Assembly (NCBI RefSeq): GCF_000498395.2
Contig: NZ_CP010979.1
Location: 4,402,001-4,466,000 of the forward strand
Reading direction: 5' to 3'
Origin: Pseudomonas putida S13.1.2
GTDB lineage: Bacteria > Pseudomonadota > Gammaproteobacteria > Pseudomonadales > Pseudomonadaceae
Length of the DNA: 64,000 nt
Part shown: positions 51,161 through 60,023 of the stretch, in pieces
Position numbering within the stretch: position 1 is the first letter of the stretch
Layout: each line of letters begins with the position of its first letter
Program-made: the position numbers and the translations under genes
The notes under the pieces: generated by a model
What the model was told of the DNA's origin: nothing
The model's input: only the letters and a program-made list of their open reading frames with translations
Database searches by the model: none

Positions 51161-51958
51161 ATGTCTCTGATCGAATTCGATTTGACGCTTGTTCTGATAC
51201 TCGCGTTCGTTGCACTCATGGCCGGCTTTTTCGATGCGATCGCCGGAGGCGGAGGCTTGATCACGCTCCCGGTGCTATTTATCGCCGGTATAGAGCCCTT
51301 GGCAGCAATTGCCACGAATAAAGTCCAAGCCGCTTCGGCTACCGTTTCGGCTACATGCGCTTTCGCCCGAAAAGGCATGATCGACTGGAGGCGAGGCAGC
51401 CCAATGGCGGTGATGTCGTTTATTGGAGGGGCCTTGGGGGCCTTGTCCATAACCTACGTGCCCAAAAGCTTTTTGCAGGCATGTGTCCCACCCTTGCTGA
51501 TCCTGATAGCAATCTACTTTGCCTTTAGTCCAAAGCCGAATGAGCAAACGCGTAAGGCGAAGTTATCGAGTAGCCTGTTCTGCGTAACGGTTGCGCCAAT
51601 CATTGGGTTTTATGATGGTATCTTCGGCCCTGGCGTCGGCTCGTTCTTCATGCTGGCCTGCGTAGTTCTACTAGGCCAACAGCTGATACAAGCCGTGTGC
51701 ACCAGCAAGCTTTTGAACGCAGCCTGCAACCTGGGCGCGTTGTCAGTATTTTTACTCAGCGGAGCGATCATCTGGCCGCTGGCGCTGGCAATGGCGATTG
51801 CCGCCTTTCTGGGCGCACAATTAGGTGCGCGCTGCGCAGTTCGTTTCGGCTCTCGCCTCATAAAGCCGCTGCTGGTCAGTGTCTGCATCATCATGGCATT
51901 CAAACTACTGCTCGACACGGGCAATCCACTCGGCGAGTGGCTCGATCAGTTTTTCTAG
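51161..51958 (+). CDS. TSUP (TauE/SafE) family transporter
   Basis: From ATG 51161 (behind AAGGAA) the product is 265 aa, with about eight membrane segments in two repeats. FFDAIAGGGGLITLPVL (about 24-40) and GFYDGIFGPGVGSFFML (about 147-163) are the paired family motifs. Members export sulfite, sulfoacetate or other organic anions; the substrate is unknown. Codon use is less G+C-rich than the genes around it. The hydrolase follows after 8 bp, so the two are probably co-transcribed. Confidence 0.88.
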   Translation: MSLIEFDLTLVLILAFVALMAGFFDAIAGGGGLITLPVLFIAGIEPLAAIATNKVQAASATVSATCAFARKGMIDWRRGSPMAVMSFIGGALGALSITYVPKSFLQACVPPLLILIAIYFAFSPKPNEQTRKAKLSSSLFCVTVAPIIGFYDGIFGPGVGSFFMLACVVLLGQQLIQAVCTSKLLNAACNLGALSVFLLSGAIIWPLALAMAIAAFLGAQLGARCAVRFGSRLIKPLLVSVCIIMAFKLLLDTGNPLGEWLDQFF

Positions 51959-51966
51959 AGGGCGCC

Positions 51967-52812
51967 ATGCACTTGCAAAAGGGATCTTCTCAGCGTCTGA
52001 AATGGCAATTTGACGAACCCGCCCCGGGCAAAGAACTGTTTATCAACGAAGCGTTTGGCAACTACCAGCAACAGGCCCGGTTGCTGGTACCTGATACCGA
52101 GCGCGCAGCGCCGGCATTGGTGCTGGGTGGCGCGCGCTCGGACTTTACCCGGCTCAACCCACTGCTCTATCGCTTGCAAGCCGCTGGCATCGGGTCGCTC
52201 ACCGGCAATCTTTCTGGTCACAGCCTCGCCAGCGAGCCAGGCGCAGTGGCACCGTCACTGGCTACCAACCTCAAAGAGGCACAGCGGTTTCATACGCATA
52301 TCGCACCTCGATGCCGAACACTGATCGGCCACAGCCTGGGCGCGGCAATCACGCTGAAACTTGCAGCACGGTTGCCGCAAGTGGACAGGATCGTGTTGAT
52401 CTGCCCAGCGGTTTATCCAGATGATGCCCACCGGGCGCCGTTTGGCCCGGCATTCACCACAGCCATCAGCAAACCCTACGGCTTTCTGGACAGCGACAGC
52501 TACGCCTTCCTCAAGCAGTTCCAAGGCAGAGTGCTGATGGTGATTGGCGAGTATGACGGGCTCAACTCACAACGATTCGGCAAAGGCCCAGGGACCAGTG
52601 CAGGTAGCCTGTGGCTGGCCGGTGCCGAGCGCTACAGCCCGATTCCTGAAGAAGTTACCCAGGCCCTGATGCAATCAGTTCCAGCAGCCCATTTGCAATG
52701 CCTGTTTCTTACCGACTGCGACCATGGCATCGCTTCCCACTTACGCAGTACGCCAGCGATTGCGGATCAGGTTGCCAGCGCCGTGGCGGGATTCATCCTC
52801 GAAGACGCCTGA
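51967..52812 (+). CDS. Alpha/beta hydrolase of unknown substrate
   Basis: The 281-aa product has the nucleophile elbow GHSLGAA with Ser123. The oxyanion region is LVLGGARSDF and a likely catalytic His lies in DCDHGIASH near the C-terminus. There is no signal peptide, so it is cytosolic. It starts 8 bp after the TSUP gene stop. A longer frame upstream lies inside that gene and is not real. It might process the anion moved by the transporter, which is only inference. Confidence 0.75.
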   Translation: MHLQKGSSQRLKWQFDEPAPGKELFINEAFGNYQQQARLLVPDTERAAPALVLGGARSDFTRLNPLLYRLQAAGIGSLTGNLSGHSLASEPGAVAPSLATNLKEAQRFHTHIAPRCRTLIGHSLGAAITLKLAARLPQVDRIVLICPAVYPDDAHRAPFGPAFTTAISKPYGFLDSDSYAFLKQFQGRVLMVIGEYDGLNSQRFGKGPGTSAGSLWLAGAERYSPIPEEVTQALMQSVPAAHLQCLFLTDCDHGIASHLRSTPAIADQVASAVAGFILEDA

Positions 52813-52823
52813 CTTGTTGAGCA

Positions 52824-53633
52824 TTACTCGATCTCGAACAAACTGTTGCGCAACGGCCCCACACTCAACCGCTCACGCACATCATCATCTATTCGCGGAT
52901 CATCCGGGCGGTACAGTTTCACCTGACGATAGGCATTGATGCGATTGATCTCCTCGCCCAGGTACTCCCACACCACCCGGGTGCATGCCGGGTTGCGCCG
53001 GTCGCCGCTGGAAACCCCGGCCTTGAGGCCGTTCAGGCGGGTGATGCGGCTTTTAAAGCTGGGGATGAGAATGGTCTGGCTCATTTCGTTGAAGGTGAGC
53101 GACTCGTAGTCGATGAGGAACACCCGGTCCTGCAGCTGGAACGCCGCGCCCAGGTAGCGGCAGCGCACCTCGGCATGCTGGTCCGTGGCACTGGAACGCT
53201 CCTGGCGCTCCTGGCGCTCGAACAGGAAACGGCCGCGCTCTTCCCACAGGTGCACCAGCGAGACCAGGATCGTGCCCGGCACCGACATGCAGTTGGAATA
53301 CTCGAAGTAATAACCGCAATAGCGCGACAGGTTGCCCGCATGATCATGCAGCGGGCGGAACAGCTCGCTAATCGGGTCGCTGGGCTGCTCGGCCAAGGTG
53401 GACACCCGAGCGCCGATCAGCCGGGCGAACTGCTCGGCCGGCAGGTTCAGTTCGTAATCCTCGACCCCGAAGAAATCGCCAATGCGCTTGAGGTTGAACG
53501 CCGTCGGACGGCTCTGCCCGCTCAGGTACTTGTTGAACTGAGCGCGGTTGATCGAGAGCTGCCGGCAAACTTCGGAGATAGAGCGGTAGTGGCTGCAAGC
53601 CAGTTTGAGGTTGGTGGCGAAATGATCGCTCAT
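52824..53633 (-). CDS. XRE-type helix-turn-helix regulator
   Basis: The 269-aa product starts with an HTH at about residues 10-57 (ISEVCRQLSINRAQFNKYLSGQSRP). The C-terminal ~200 residues have no domain that I can name. No membrane segments are seen. It is divergent from the alanine symporter gene and convergent with the hydrolase gene. It might control the symporter, but no clear palindrome was found in the 178-bp gap. Confidence 0.8.
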   Translation of the reverse strand: MSDHFATNLKLACSHYRSISEVCRQLSINRAQFNKYLSGQSRPTAFNLKRIGDFFGVEDYELNLPAEQFARLIGARVSTLAEQPSDPISELFRPLHDHAGNLSRYCGYYFEYSNCMSVPGTILVSLVHLWEERGRFLFERQERQERSSATDQHAEVRCRYLGAAFQLQDRVFLIDYESLTFNEMSQTILIPSFKSRITRLNGLKAGVSSGDRRNPACTRVVWEYLGEEINRINAYRQVKLYRPDDPRIDDDVRERLSVGPLRNSLFEIE

Positions 53634-53811
53634 GTGCGGAACCCAGGTGACGCGAATGACGCCATTGTAGCATCAACTAGCATCAAGTCAGAGCAACCCG
53701 CGAAATTGTAACGACTCTTGTCATGGCCAACCATTCGCCCCAACGAATAGCGGTGCGCCTGCCGTCCGCTGGTCATTCCACACGAAGAATAAGAATCGAG
53801 GTCATTTTCCA

Positions 53812-55254
53812 ATGCTCGAAGTACTCAACGATTTCCTTTCGGGGAAACTCCTCATCGTGCTGATCGTAGGGCTGGGTAGCTACTTCACTATCCGTTCGCG
53901 TTTCGTTCAGTTCCGCCATTTCGGCCACATGTTCACCGTTTTCAAGGAATCGCTGCGTGGCCAGGCAGGCCAGCTGAGCTCCTTCCAGGCCCTGATGCTC
54001 AGCCTGGCCGGCCGCGTTGGCGCCGGTAACATTGCCGGTGTCGGTATCGCCGTGACCCTGGGTGGCCCGGGCGCCGTGTTCTGGATGTGGGTCACCGCAC
54101 TGGTGGGTATGTCCAGCAGCTTCTTCGAGTGCACCCTGGCCCAGGTCTACAAGCGCGCCGACGGCGACGGCCTGTACCGTGGCGGCCCGGCCTACTACAT
54201 CCAGCACGGCCTGAAGCGCAAAAGCATGGCCATCGTGTTCTCGATCCTGCTGCTGGTCACCTACGGCTTTGCCTTCATCGGCCTGCAGTCGTACACCGTG
54301 ACCCACTCGCTGCAGAACGCCTTTGACTTTGCCCCAAGCCAGACCGGTATCGTCCTGGCAGTGCTGCTGGCCATCACCTTCATCGGCGGCATCAAGCGCA
54401 TCGCCGCAGTGTCGGACCTGCTGGTACCGATCAAGACCTTGGCCTACATCGGCGTGACCCTGTACGTGATCGGCACCCAGATCGAACACGTGCCGGCCAT
54501 GCTGGAAACCATCTTCAAGAGCGCCTTCGGCCTCGACCCCGCGTTCGCCGGCCTGCTCGGCAGCGCCATCGTCATGGGCGTGAAGCGTGGCGTGTTTGCC
54601 AACGAAGCGGGCCTGGGCAGTGCGCCGAACGTCGCCGCCGTGGCAGCCGTGAAACACCCGGGCGCCCAGGGCGTGGTTCAGGCCTTCAGTGTGTTCCTCG
54701 ATACCTTCGTGATCTGCACCTGCACCGCGCTGCTGATCCTGCTGTCGGGCTTCTACACCCCGGGCTTCGAGGGTGACGGCATTGTCCTGACCCAGAACTC
54801 GCTGGCCGCCGTGGTCGGTGACTGGGGCCGTGTGTTCGTCAGCGTGGCGCTGTCGCTGTTCGTGTTCACCTGCATCCTCTACAACTACTACCTGGGCGAG
54901 AACAGCCTGCAGTTCCTCACCCGCAACCGCGTGGTGCTGATGGTGTTCCGTGGCCTGGTGCTTGCACTGGTGGTGTGGGGCTCGATGCAAGACCTGTCGA
55001 CCGTGTTCGCCTTCGCCGACATCACCATGACCTGCCTGGCTTTCGTCAACCTGGTGGCCCTGGCCCTGCTGTTCAAGGTCGGCCTGCGCGTGATGCGTGA
55101 CTACGACGACCAGCGCAAAGCCGGTATCGGCCAGCCTGTGTTCGACTCGAGCAAGTTCGCCGACCTGGACCTGGACCGCAATGCCTGGCCTGCCAACCCG
55201 CAGGTGGAAACAGCCGCTGACAAAGCAGCCGTCCAGGCTCAGCCGCAGCGCTGA
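53812..55254 (+). CDS. Alanine/glycine:sodium (cation) symporter
   Basis: The 480-aa protein belongs to the AgcS family with about 11 membrane segments. Motifs are SLAGRVGAGNIAGVGIAVTLGGPGAVFWMW (about 64-93), ECTLAQVYKR and KRGVFANEAGLGSAPNVAA. It imports alanine or glycine with Na+ or H+. GAGG precedes the ATG. A terminator follows, so it is a single-gene unit, with a regulator divergent. Confidence 0.92.
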   Translation: MLEVLNDFLSGKLLIVLIVGLGSYFTIRSRFVQFRHFGHMFTVFKESLRGQAGQLSSFQALMLSLAGRVGAGNIAGVGIAVTLGGPGAVFWMWVTALVGMSSSFFECTLAQVYKRADGDGLYRGGPAYYIQHGLKRKSMAIVFSILLLVTYGFAFIGLQSYTVTHSLQNAFDFAPSQTGIVLAVLLAITFIGGIKRIAAVSDLLVPIKTLAYIGVTLYVIGTQIEHVPAMLETIFKSAFGLDPAFAGLLGSAIVMGVKRGVFANEAGLGSAPNVAAVAAVKHPGAQGVVQAFSVFLDTFVICTCTALLILLSGFYTPGFEGDGIVLTQNSLAAVVGDWGRVFVSVALSLFVFTCILYNYYLGENSLQFLTRNRVVLMVFRGLVLALVVWGSMQDLSTVFAFADITMTCLAFVNLVALALLFKVGLRVMRDYDDQRKAGIGQPVFDSSKFADLDLDRNAWPANPQVETAADKAAVQAQPQR

Positions 55255-55270
55255 TATCCTCCCCTGCCCA

Positions 55271-55296
55271 GCCGCCCCTTCCGCGGGCGGCTTTTC
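55271..55296 (+). terminator. Rho-independent terminator after the symporter
   Basis: GCCGCCC (55271-55277) and GGGCGGC (55285-55291) form a stem with a 7-nt loop, followed by TTTTC. Confidence 0.85.
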
Positions 55297-55326
55297 TTTC
55301 TCGGCTCACCGCTACGGATGTTTTCC

Positions 55327-56316
55327 ATGCGTGCAGTAAAGAATCTCCTCGTTCTCTATACCGGTGGCACCATCGGCATGCTCGAAACCCCAGAGGGCCT
55401 GGCGCCAGCCGGTGGCTTCGAAGCGCGGATGCGTGAGCACTTTGCCAAGATGGCCGATGCCCCCCAGGTGCACTGGTCGCTTCAGGAGCTGAACCCGCTG
55501 CTCGACAGCGCCAACATGCAGCAGCACAACTGGCTGGCGATGCGCGATGCCATCGTCGAAGCCGTGGATGTGGCAGGCCATGATGGTGTGCTGGTGCTGC
55601 ACGGCACCGACAGCATGGCTTACAGCGCCGCGGCGTTGTCGTTCTTGCTGCTGGGCCTGCCAGTGCCGGTGCTGCTGACCGGTTCGATGCTGCCGGCAGG
55701 CGCCGCAGATAGCGATGCCTGGGCCAACCTGTGCGGCGCGTTGCACCATTTCGAATCCGGCCTGGAAAATGGCGTGCAACTGTACTTCCATGGCCAGTTG
55801 CTGCATGGCTGCCGGGCGTCGAAGTTGCGCAGCGAGGCGTTCGATGCCTTTGCTGCGCTGCCGCGCCATCGTGACAGCGAGCGGGCCGATATTATCCCTG
55901 CCGCACTTGGCTACAAGCAGCCGCGTCAGCCGGTCAACCTGGCAGTCGTGCCGGTGTTCCCCGGGCTGCAGGCCGCGCACTTGCAGGCCTTGATCGACAG
56001 TGGTGTGCAGGGTTTGCTGCTGGAGTGCTACGGCAGCGGTACCGGGCCGTCGGATGACCAGGCGCTACTGGATGTGCTTAGCGCAGCGCGCCAGCGCGGC
56101 GTGATGCTGGCAGCGATCAGCCAGTGCCCTGAGGGTTCGGTGGTGTTCGATACCTATGCGGCGGGTAACCGCTTGCGTGGGGCCGGGCTGGTCAGTGGCG
56201 GTGGCATGACCCGTGAGGCGGCGCTGGGCAAGATGGTTGCGCTGCTAGGGGCGGGGCTGGATGTGGATACCGCAGAACAGTGGTTTGCCCTGGATCTGTG
56301 TGGGGAGCGGGCTTAG
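55327..56316 (+). CDS. ansA: L-asparaginase
   Basis: From ATG 55327 the product is 329 aa; ATG 55318 would add three residues. The first catalytic Thr lies in YTGGTIGM (about 13-20), and the second Thr lies in HGTDSMAYSAAALSF. LTGSMLPAG and ECYGSGTGP are family marks. It lacks a signal peptide, so it resembles the cytosolic type I enzyme. It hydrolyses asparagine to aspartate and ammonia. It is not obviously coupled to its neighbours. Confidence 0.93.
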   Translation: MRAVKNLLVLYTGGTIGMLETPEGLAPAGGFEARMREHFAKMADAPQVHWSLQELNPLLDSANMQQHNWLAMRDAIVEAVDVAGHDGVLVLHGTDSMAYSAAALSFLLLGLPVPVLLTGSMLPAGAADSDAWANLCGALHHFESGLENGVQLYFHGQLLHGCRASKLRSEAFDAFAALPRHRDSERADIIPAALGYKQPRQPVNLAVVPVFPGLQAAHLQALIDSGVQGLLLECYGSGTGPSDDQALLDVLSAARQRGVMLAAISQCPEGSVVFDTYAAGNRLRGAGLVSGGGMTREAALGKMVALLGAGLDVDTAEQWFALDLCGERA

Positions 56317-56336
56317 GTTTCACCCTTCAGGGCCTA

Positions 56337-56362
56337 TTCGCGGGTGAACCCGCTCCCACAGG
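56337..56362. repeat. Single REP element after ansA
   Basis: One arm of the 'ttcgcgggtgaacccgctcccacagg' class, without a partner. Confidence 0.8.
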
Positions 56363-56422
56363 TACCGTGCAAGTCCCAAGGGCTGTGAAGCGCCCCGTAG
56401 AGCCCCGACAGGCGAATGAAAA

Positions 56423-56518
56423 TGGCGGAAGGCAGCGGGAGTCGAACCTGCCCGGGAACGGCTGCCGTCCCCAACCGGGTTTGAAGCCCGGCCGCGCCAC
56501 CGGGCGCGATTGCCTTCC
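56423..56518 (-). tRNA. selC: tRNA-Sec (anticodon UCA)
   Basis: The minus strand reads from GGAAGGCA to TGCCTTCC-GCCA, forming an 8-bp acceptor stem with an encoded CCA end. The anticodon loop CTTCAAA holds UCA, flanked by the CCGGG/CCCGG stem. A long variable arm (GGGGACGGCAGCCGTTCCC) and a GTTCGA T-loop follow. The length is 96 nt, typical of tRNA-Sec. It inserts selenocysteine at UGA codons. It lies 6 bp from the selB stop. Confidence 0.97.
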
Positions 56519-56524
56519 TTGAAC

Positions 56525-58447
56525 TCAGTGCCTGGCCTGTTGCTGGGCCAGGGCGCTGTCGGCGCGGATGTGACGCTGGTCGGCCACCCTGCGGGTCAGG
56601 CCGATGCGGTCGAAATATTCCAGAATCTGCACACTGCGCTTGCGACCGATGCCCAACATATCGCGAAACGCGGCCACCTGCACTATCGGCGTTTCGTTGG
56701 CCTGCCCCAGCAACAGCTCTGCCATGCGCTGTAGTGTCGCCTCTGGGTAGAACAAGTCACGCACCACCTGGTGCACCACCCCGAGCCGAGCCAGCTTGCG
56801 CAGCAGCAGGCGCACGTCGGCTTCGGCGCAGTTTTCCTCATTTGCCAGCGTCCTGACCCAGGGCGGATCGTACTGCCCGTCCAGCAACTTCGGCTGCAAG
56901 CGCGCCCACAACGCACTGTCGGCTTCGCTCAACTGCACCTTGTGATCGGGCAGATGCATCCACGGCCCGCTGCTGGCGATGGCGCCGTCGTGGAGCAGTT
57001 CGTCCAGCAGGCTGACGAATGCCGGCCGCTCCAGGGGCAAGGCCGCAAAGCGGCGCAGGCGGTCTCGGTCCGGGCCAAGCTGGTCAGGTTCCTGCTCATG
57101 GAACCGCGCCAGCTGCTCCAGTACCTGTTGCTTCAGCGCCAGCCACTGGACGTTGGCGAACAGCAGTTGGCCCTGCCGCGTGGCCACCACCAATACCCCC
57201 TCCGGCAATTGCCAAGTTGTGCGCGGGCGATTGAACTGCCGCTCGAGCCGCTGGGGATCAATGCCACCGGGCGCGCTGGCGAGCAGTGCTGGCAGGGCCT
57301 GCTCCAGGTCCTCGGTATCTCGTAGCACCTGCAACTGCCGCAGGCGCTCATTGCTGCGGCGCTGTCGGCTTGGCGCAAACGGGTCCAGTACCTTGCCGCC
57401 CCCCAGGGTGCGCTGGGCACGCTGGTCACGCAGCACCAGGCGATCGCCGTGCACGGCCTGCAACGGTGCATTGAGCAACAGCTGGGCGAACATGCGCTGG
57501 CCCGCCGCCAGGGACTCGCCTTCGAGCAAGGCCACGCGGGCCGTTACATCCTGGGTGCCGAGGTGCACGTGTACAGCGCTGAAATGTTCAAACGTGCGGG
57601 GCTCGCCTGGCAGCAGGTTCAGCTCGATATCCACCCGCACGCTGGGCGCATGCAGCCACTCGGGCACCAGCCAGTCACCCCGATGCACCTGCTCCAGCCC
57701 CAGGCGTTCGGCCGTGATATTCAGCGCCACCCGCTGACCTGCCTCGGCCACCAGCGCGGCCTGGTTCTGCGCATGCAGGCCACGCACCCGCACCGGTTTG
57801 CCGGCCTTGCCCAGCAACAAGGTGTCGCCGGCACTGACCCGCCCGGCCAGCGCCGTGCCCGTGACCACCACGCCGGCACCGGTAACCGCGAAAGCGCGGT
57901 CGACGGCCAGGCGAAAACCGCCACCATCGCTGCGCTTGCGCACCGCTGCTTCGGCCTCCAGCAAGGCCTGACGCAGCGCAGCCATGCCTTCCCCGCTGAT
58001 GCTCGACAATGGAAACTGCTGCGCCCCGGCATACGGCCCGGATGCCAGCAGTTCGCTGACTTGCAGCTGAACCTCGGCCACGCGCGCCGGCTCGACCCGG
58101 TCGCATTTGCTGATCGCCACCAAAGCCTGAGGAATGCCCAACAGCTCGATGATCGCCAAATGCTCGCGGGTCTGCGGCATGACCCCGTCGTCGGCAGCCA
58201 CCACCAGCAACACCAGGTCGATACCGTGGGCACCGGCCAGCATGTTGTGGATAAAGCGCTCGTGGCCCGGCACGTCGATGAAGCCAGTCAGCGGTGCACC
58301 TTCGGCCAACGCCGCGTAGCGATACCCCAGATCGATGGTCATGCCGCGGGCACGCTCCTCCTGGCGCTGGTCGCCGGCCTGCCCGGTCAGCGCCTGCAGC
58401 AGTGCGGTCTTGCCATGGTCGATATGGCCGGCGGTACCGACGATCAC
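56525..58447 (-). CDS. selB: Selenocysteine-specific elongation factor
   Basis: SelB carries selenocysteyl-tRNA to the ribosome at UGA codons that have a SECIS hairpin. From GTG 58447, overlapping the selA stop, the product is 640 aa. The GTPase domain has G1 GTAGHIDHGKT (about 4-14), G3 DVPGHERFIHNML and G4 SKCD. C-terminal winged-helix repeats that bind the SECIS RNA fill about 370-640. The longer frame upstream overlaps selA and is not needed. Confidence 0.95.
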   Translation of the reverse strand: MIVGTAGHIDHGKTALLQALTGQAGDQRQEERARGMTIDLGYRYAALAEGAPLTGFIDVPGHERFIHNMLAGAHGIDLVLLVVAADDGVMPQTREHLAIIELLGIPQALVAISKCDRVEPARVAEVQLQVSELLASGPYAGAQQFPLSSISGEGMAALRQALLEAEAAVRKRSDGGGFRLAVDRAFAVTGAGVVVTGTALAGRVSAGDTLLLGKAGKPVRVRGLHAQNQAALVAEAGQRVALNITAERLGLEQVHRGDWLVPEWLHAPSVRVDIELNLLPGEPRTFEHFSAVHVHLGTQDVTARVALLEGESLAAGQRMFAQLLLNAPLQAVHGDRLVLRDQRAQRTLGGGKVLDPFAPSRQRRSNERLRQLQVLRDTEDLEQALPALLASAPGGIDPQRLERQFNRPRTTWQLPEGVLVVATRQGQLLFANVQWLALKQQVLEQLARFHEQEPDQLGPDRDRLRRFAALPLERPAFVSLLDELLHDGAIASSGPWMHLPDHKVQLSEADSALWARLQPKLLDGQYDPPWVRTLANEENCAEADVRLLLRKLARLGVVHQVVRDLFYPEATLQRMAELLLGQANETPIVQVAAFRDMLGIGRKRSVQILEYFDRIGLTRRVADQRHIRADSALAQQQARH

Positions 58448-59871
58448 TGCACCGGCCCCAGCTGCAGGGCGGGTAACTGCGCCAGCCACTGGGCTTCGTC
58501 ATCCAGTTGGCGCAGGTCCAGCCACAGGGCGTCGTCATCGATACGGCCGAGCACCGGTACCGGCAGGCCACGCAGTGCCCGCTCCAGCACATGCAGGCTG
58601 CGCCCTCGCAACTTCTTCGATACCTGCGGGCGCAGGCACAGGGCGGCACTGGGCAAGCGCGCCACCGGCTGGCTTCCACTGCCGATCATGCCCAGCGCCG
58701 GCTCCACGCTGACAGCCCACTGCTCACCGAGCAGAGCCTTGAGCCCAGGCGCCAGGCGCTCGGCCTGGGCCTGTATCTCGGCCTGGCTGCGGGTCAACAG
58801 ACGCAGGCTGGGCAGGCGCTCGGCCAGGCGGTCCGGGTTACGGTACAGCGCCAACACCGCTTCGAGTGCAGCGAGGGTGATTTTGTCGACGCGCAGCGCA
58901 CGCTTGAGCGGGTTTTTCTTGATCCTGGCAATCAAGTCCTTGCGACCGACGATGATCCCGGCTTGCGGCCCGCCCAGCAGTTTGTCGCCACTGAAGGTGA
59001 CGATATCGGCGCCGTCGGCCAACGCCTGGCGCACCGTGGGTTCAGCGGGCAAGCCCCAGCGAGTAAGGTCTAGCAGGCTGCCACTGCCCAGATCTTCGAG
59101 CAGCGGCAGCTCATGTTGGTGGGCGATGCGCGCCAGCTCGGCCGTGGGCACGTGGGTGGTAAAGCCCTGGATGCTGTAGTTGCTGCAATGCACGCGCATC
59201 AGCAAGCCGGTGCGCGGGCCGATGGCAGCCTCGTAGTCGCGGGCGTGGGTGCGGTTGGTGGTGCCGATCTCGTGCAGCTTCACGCCGGCACGGGCCATGA
59301 TGTCGGGGATGCGGAATGCGCCGCCGATCTCGATCAGCTCGCCGCGGGAGATGATGCCCTCCTTGCGCGCGCCCAGGCTGTTGAGCGCCAGCAGCACAGC
59401 AGCGGCATTGTTGTTGACCACGGTCACGGCTTCGGCACCGGTCAGCTCGCGGATCAGGCCTTCGATCAAGTCATCGCGGTCGCCACGTTTGCCGGTGGCC
59501 AGGTCGAATTCCAGGTTGAGCGGATAGCGGGCGGCGATCTGCATGGCCTCGATGGCTTCTTCCGGTAGCAAGGCGCGGCCCAGGTTGGTGTGCAGTACGG
59601 TGCCGGTGAGGTTGAACACGCGGCGGACCTGGCTGCGTTGCTGGGTGGCCAGGCGCTCGCCGGTGCGGCCCAAGAGGATTTCGGGGGCCAGTTCGGCGGG
59701 GGTGAGTTCACCGTTGCGGGCGGGAGCGCGTAGGTCGTCGAGCAACTGGCGCAGGGTGGCCAGGACCGCGTCGCGGCCGTGGCGGTCGATCAGTGCGAGG
59801 CCGGCCGGGTGGCGCAGGAGGGTGTCGATGGAAGGCAGGCGTGAGGTGTCGCTGGCGAGGCTTGAAGGCAT
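58444..59871 (-). CDS. selA: L-seryl-tRNA(Sec) selenium transferase
   Basis: SelA is a PLP enzyme that converts seryl-tRNA(Sec) to selenocysteyl-tRNA(Sec) with selenophosphate. The product is 475 aa, full length. The PLP lysine lies in FSGDKLLGGPQAG. The N-terminal tRNA-binding region starts LPSIDTLLRHPAG, and NLTGTVLHTNLGRALL is a family mark. It overlaps selB by 4 bp. selD, which makes selenophosphate, is not in the window. Confidence 0.96.
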   Translation of the reverse strand: MPSSLASDTSRLPSIDTLLRHPAGLALIDRHGRDAVLATLRQLLDDLRAPARNGELTPAELAPEILLGRTGERLATQQRSQVRRVFNLTGTVLHTNLGRALLPEEAIEAMQIAARYPLNLEFDLATGKRGDRDDLIEGLIRELTGAEAVTVVNNNAAAVLLALNSLGARKEGIISRGELIEIGGAFRIPDIMARAGVKLHEIGTTNRTHARDYEAAIGPRTGLLMRVHCSNYSIQGFTTHVPTAELARIAHQHELPLLEDLGSGSLLDLTRWGLPAEPTVRQALADGADIVTFSGDKLLGGPQAGIIVGRKDLIARIKKNPLKRALRVDKITLAALEAVLALYRNPDRLAERLPSLRLLTRSQAEIQAQAERLAPGLKALLGEQWAVSVEPALGMIGSGSQPVARLPSAALCLRPQVSKKLRGRSLHVLERALRGLPVPVLGRIDDDALWLDLRQLDDEAQWLAQLPALQLGPVQ

Positions 59872-59911
59872 GCGGTACTACCTTGGCTAATCCGGTGTCT
59901 GTACTGGCCTC

Positions 59912-59993
59912 TTCGCGGGTGAACCCGCTCCCACAGGTTCCGCGCTGCATTCAAGGCTTGCGCAGTACCTGTGGGAGCGGGTTTACCCGCGAA
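59912..59993. repeat. Inverted REP pair between selA and fdhE
   Basis: The arms 59912-59937 and 59967-59993 carry the 'cttcgcgggtgaacccgctcccacagg' class sequence and its complement, within the 152-bp gap that separates selA from fdhE. Confidence 0.9.
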
Positions 59994-60023
59994 GCAGGCA
60001 ACACGGTGTTTCAGTGTAGACAC

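Noticed and set aside
56337..56522. CRISPR-like repetition near 56.4 kb
   Set aside because: The structured sequence is a single REP element and a tRNA-Sec gene; no regularly spaced repeats are present anywhere in the window.
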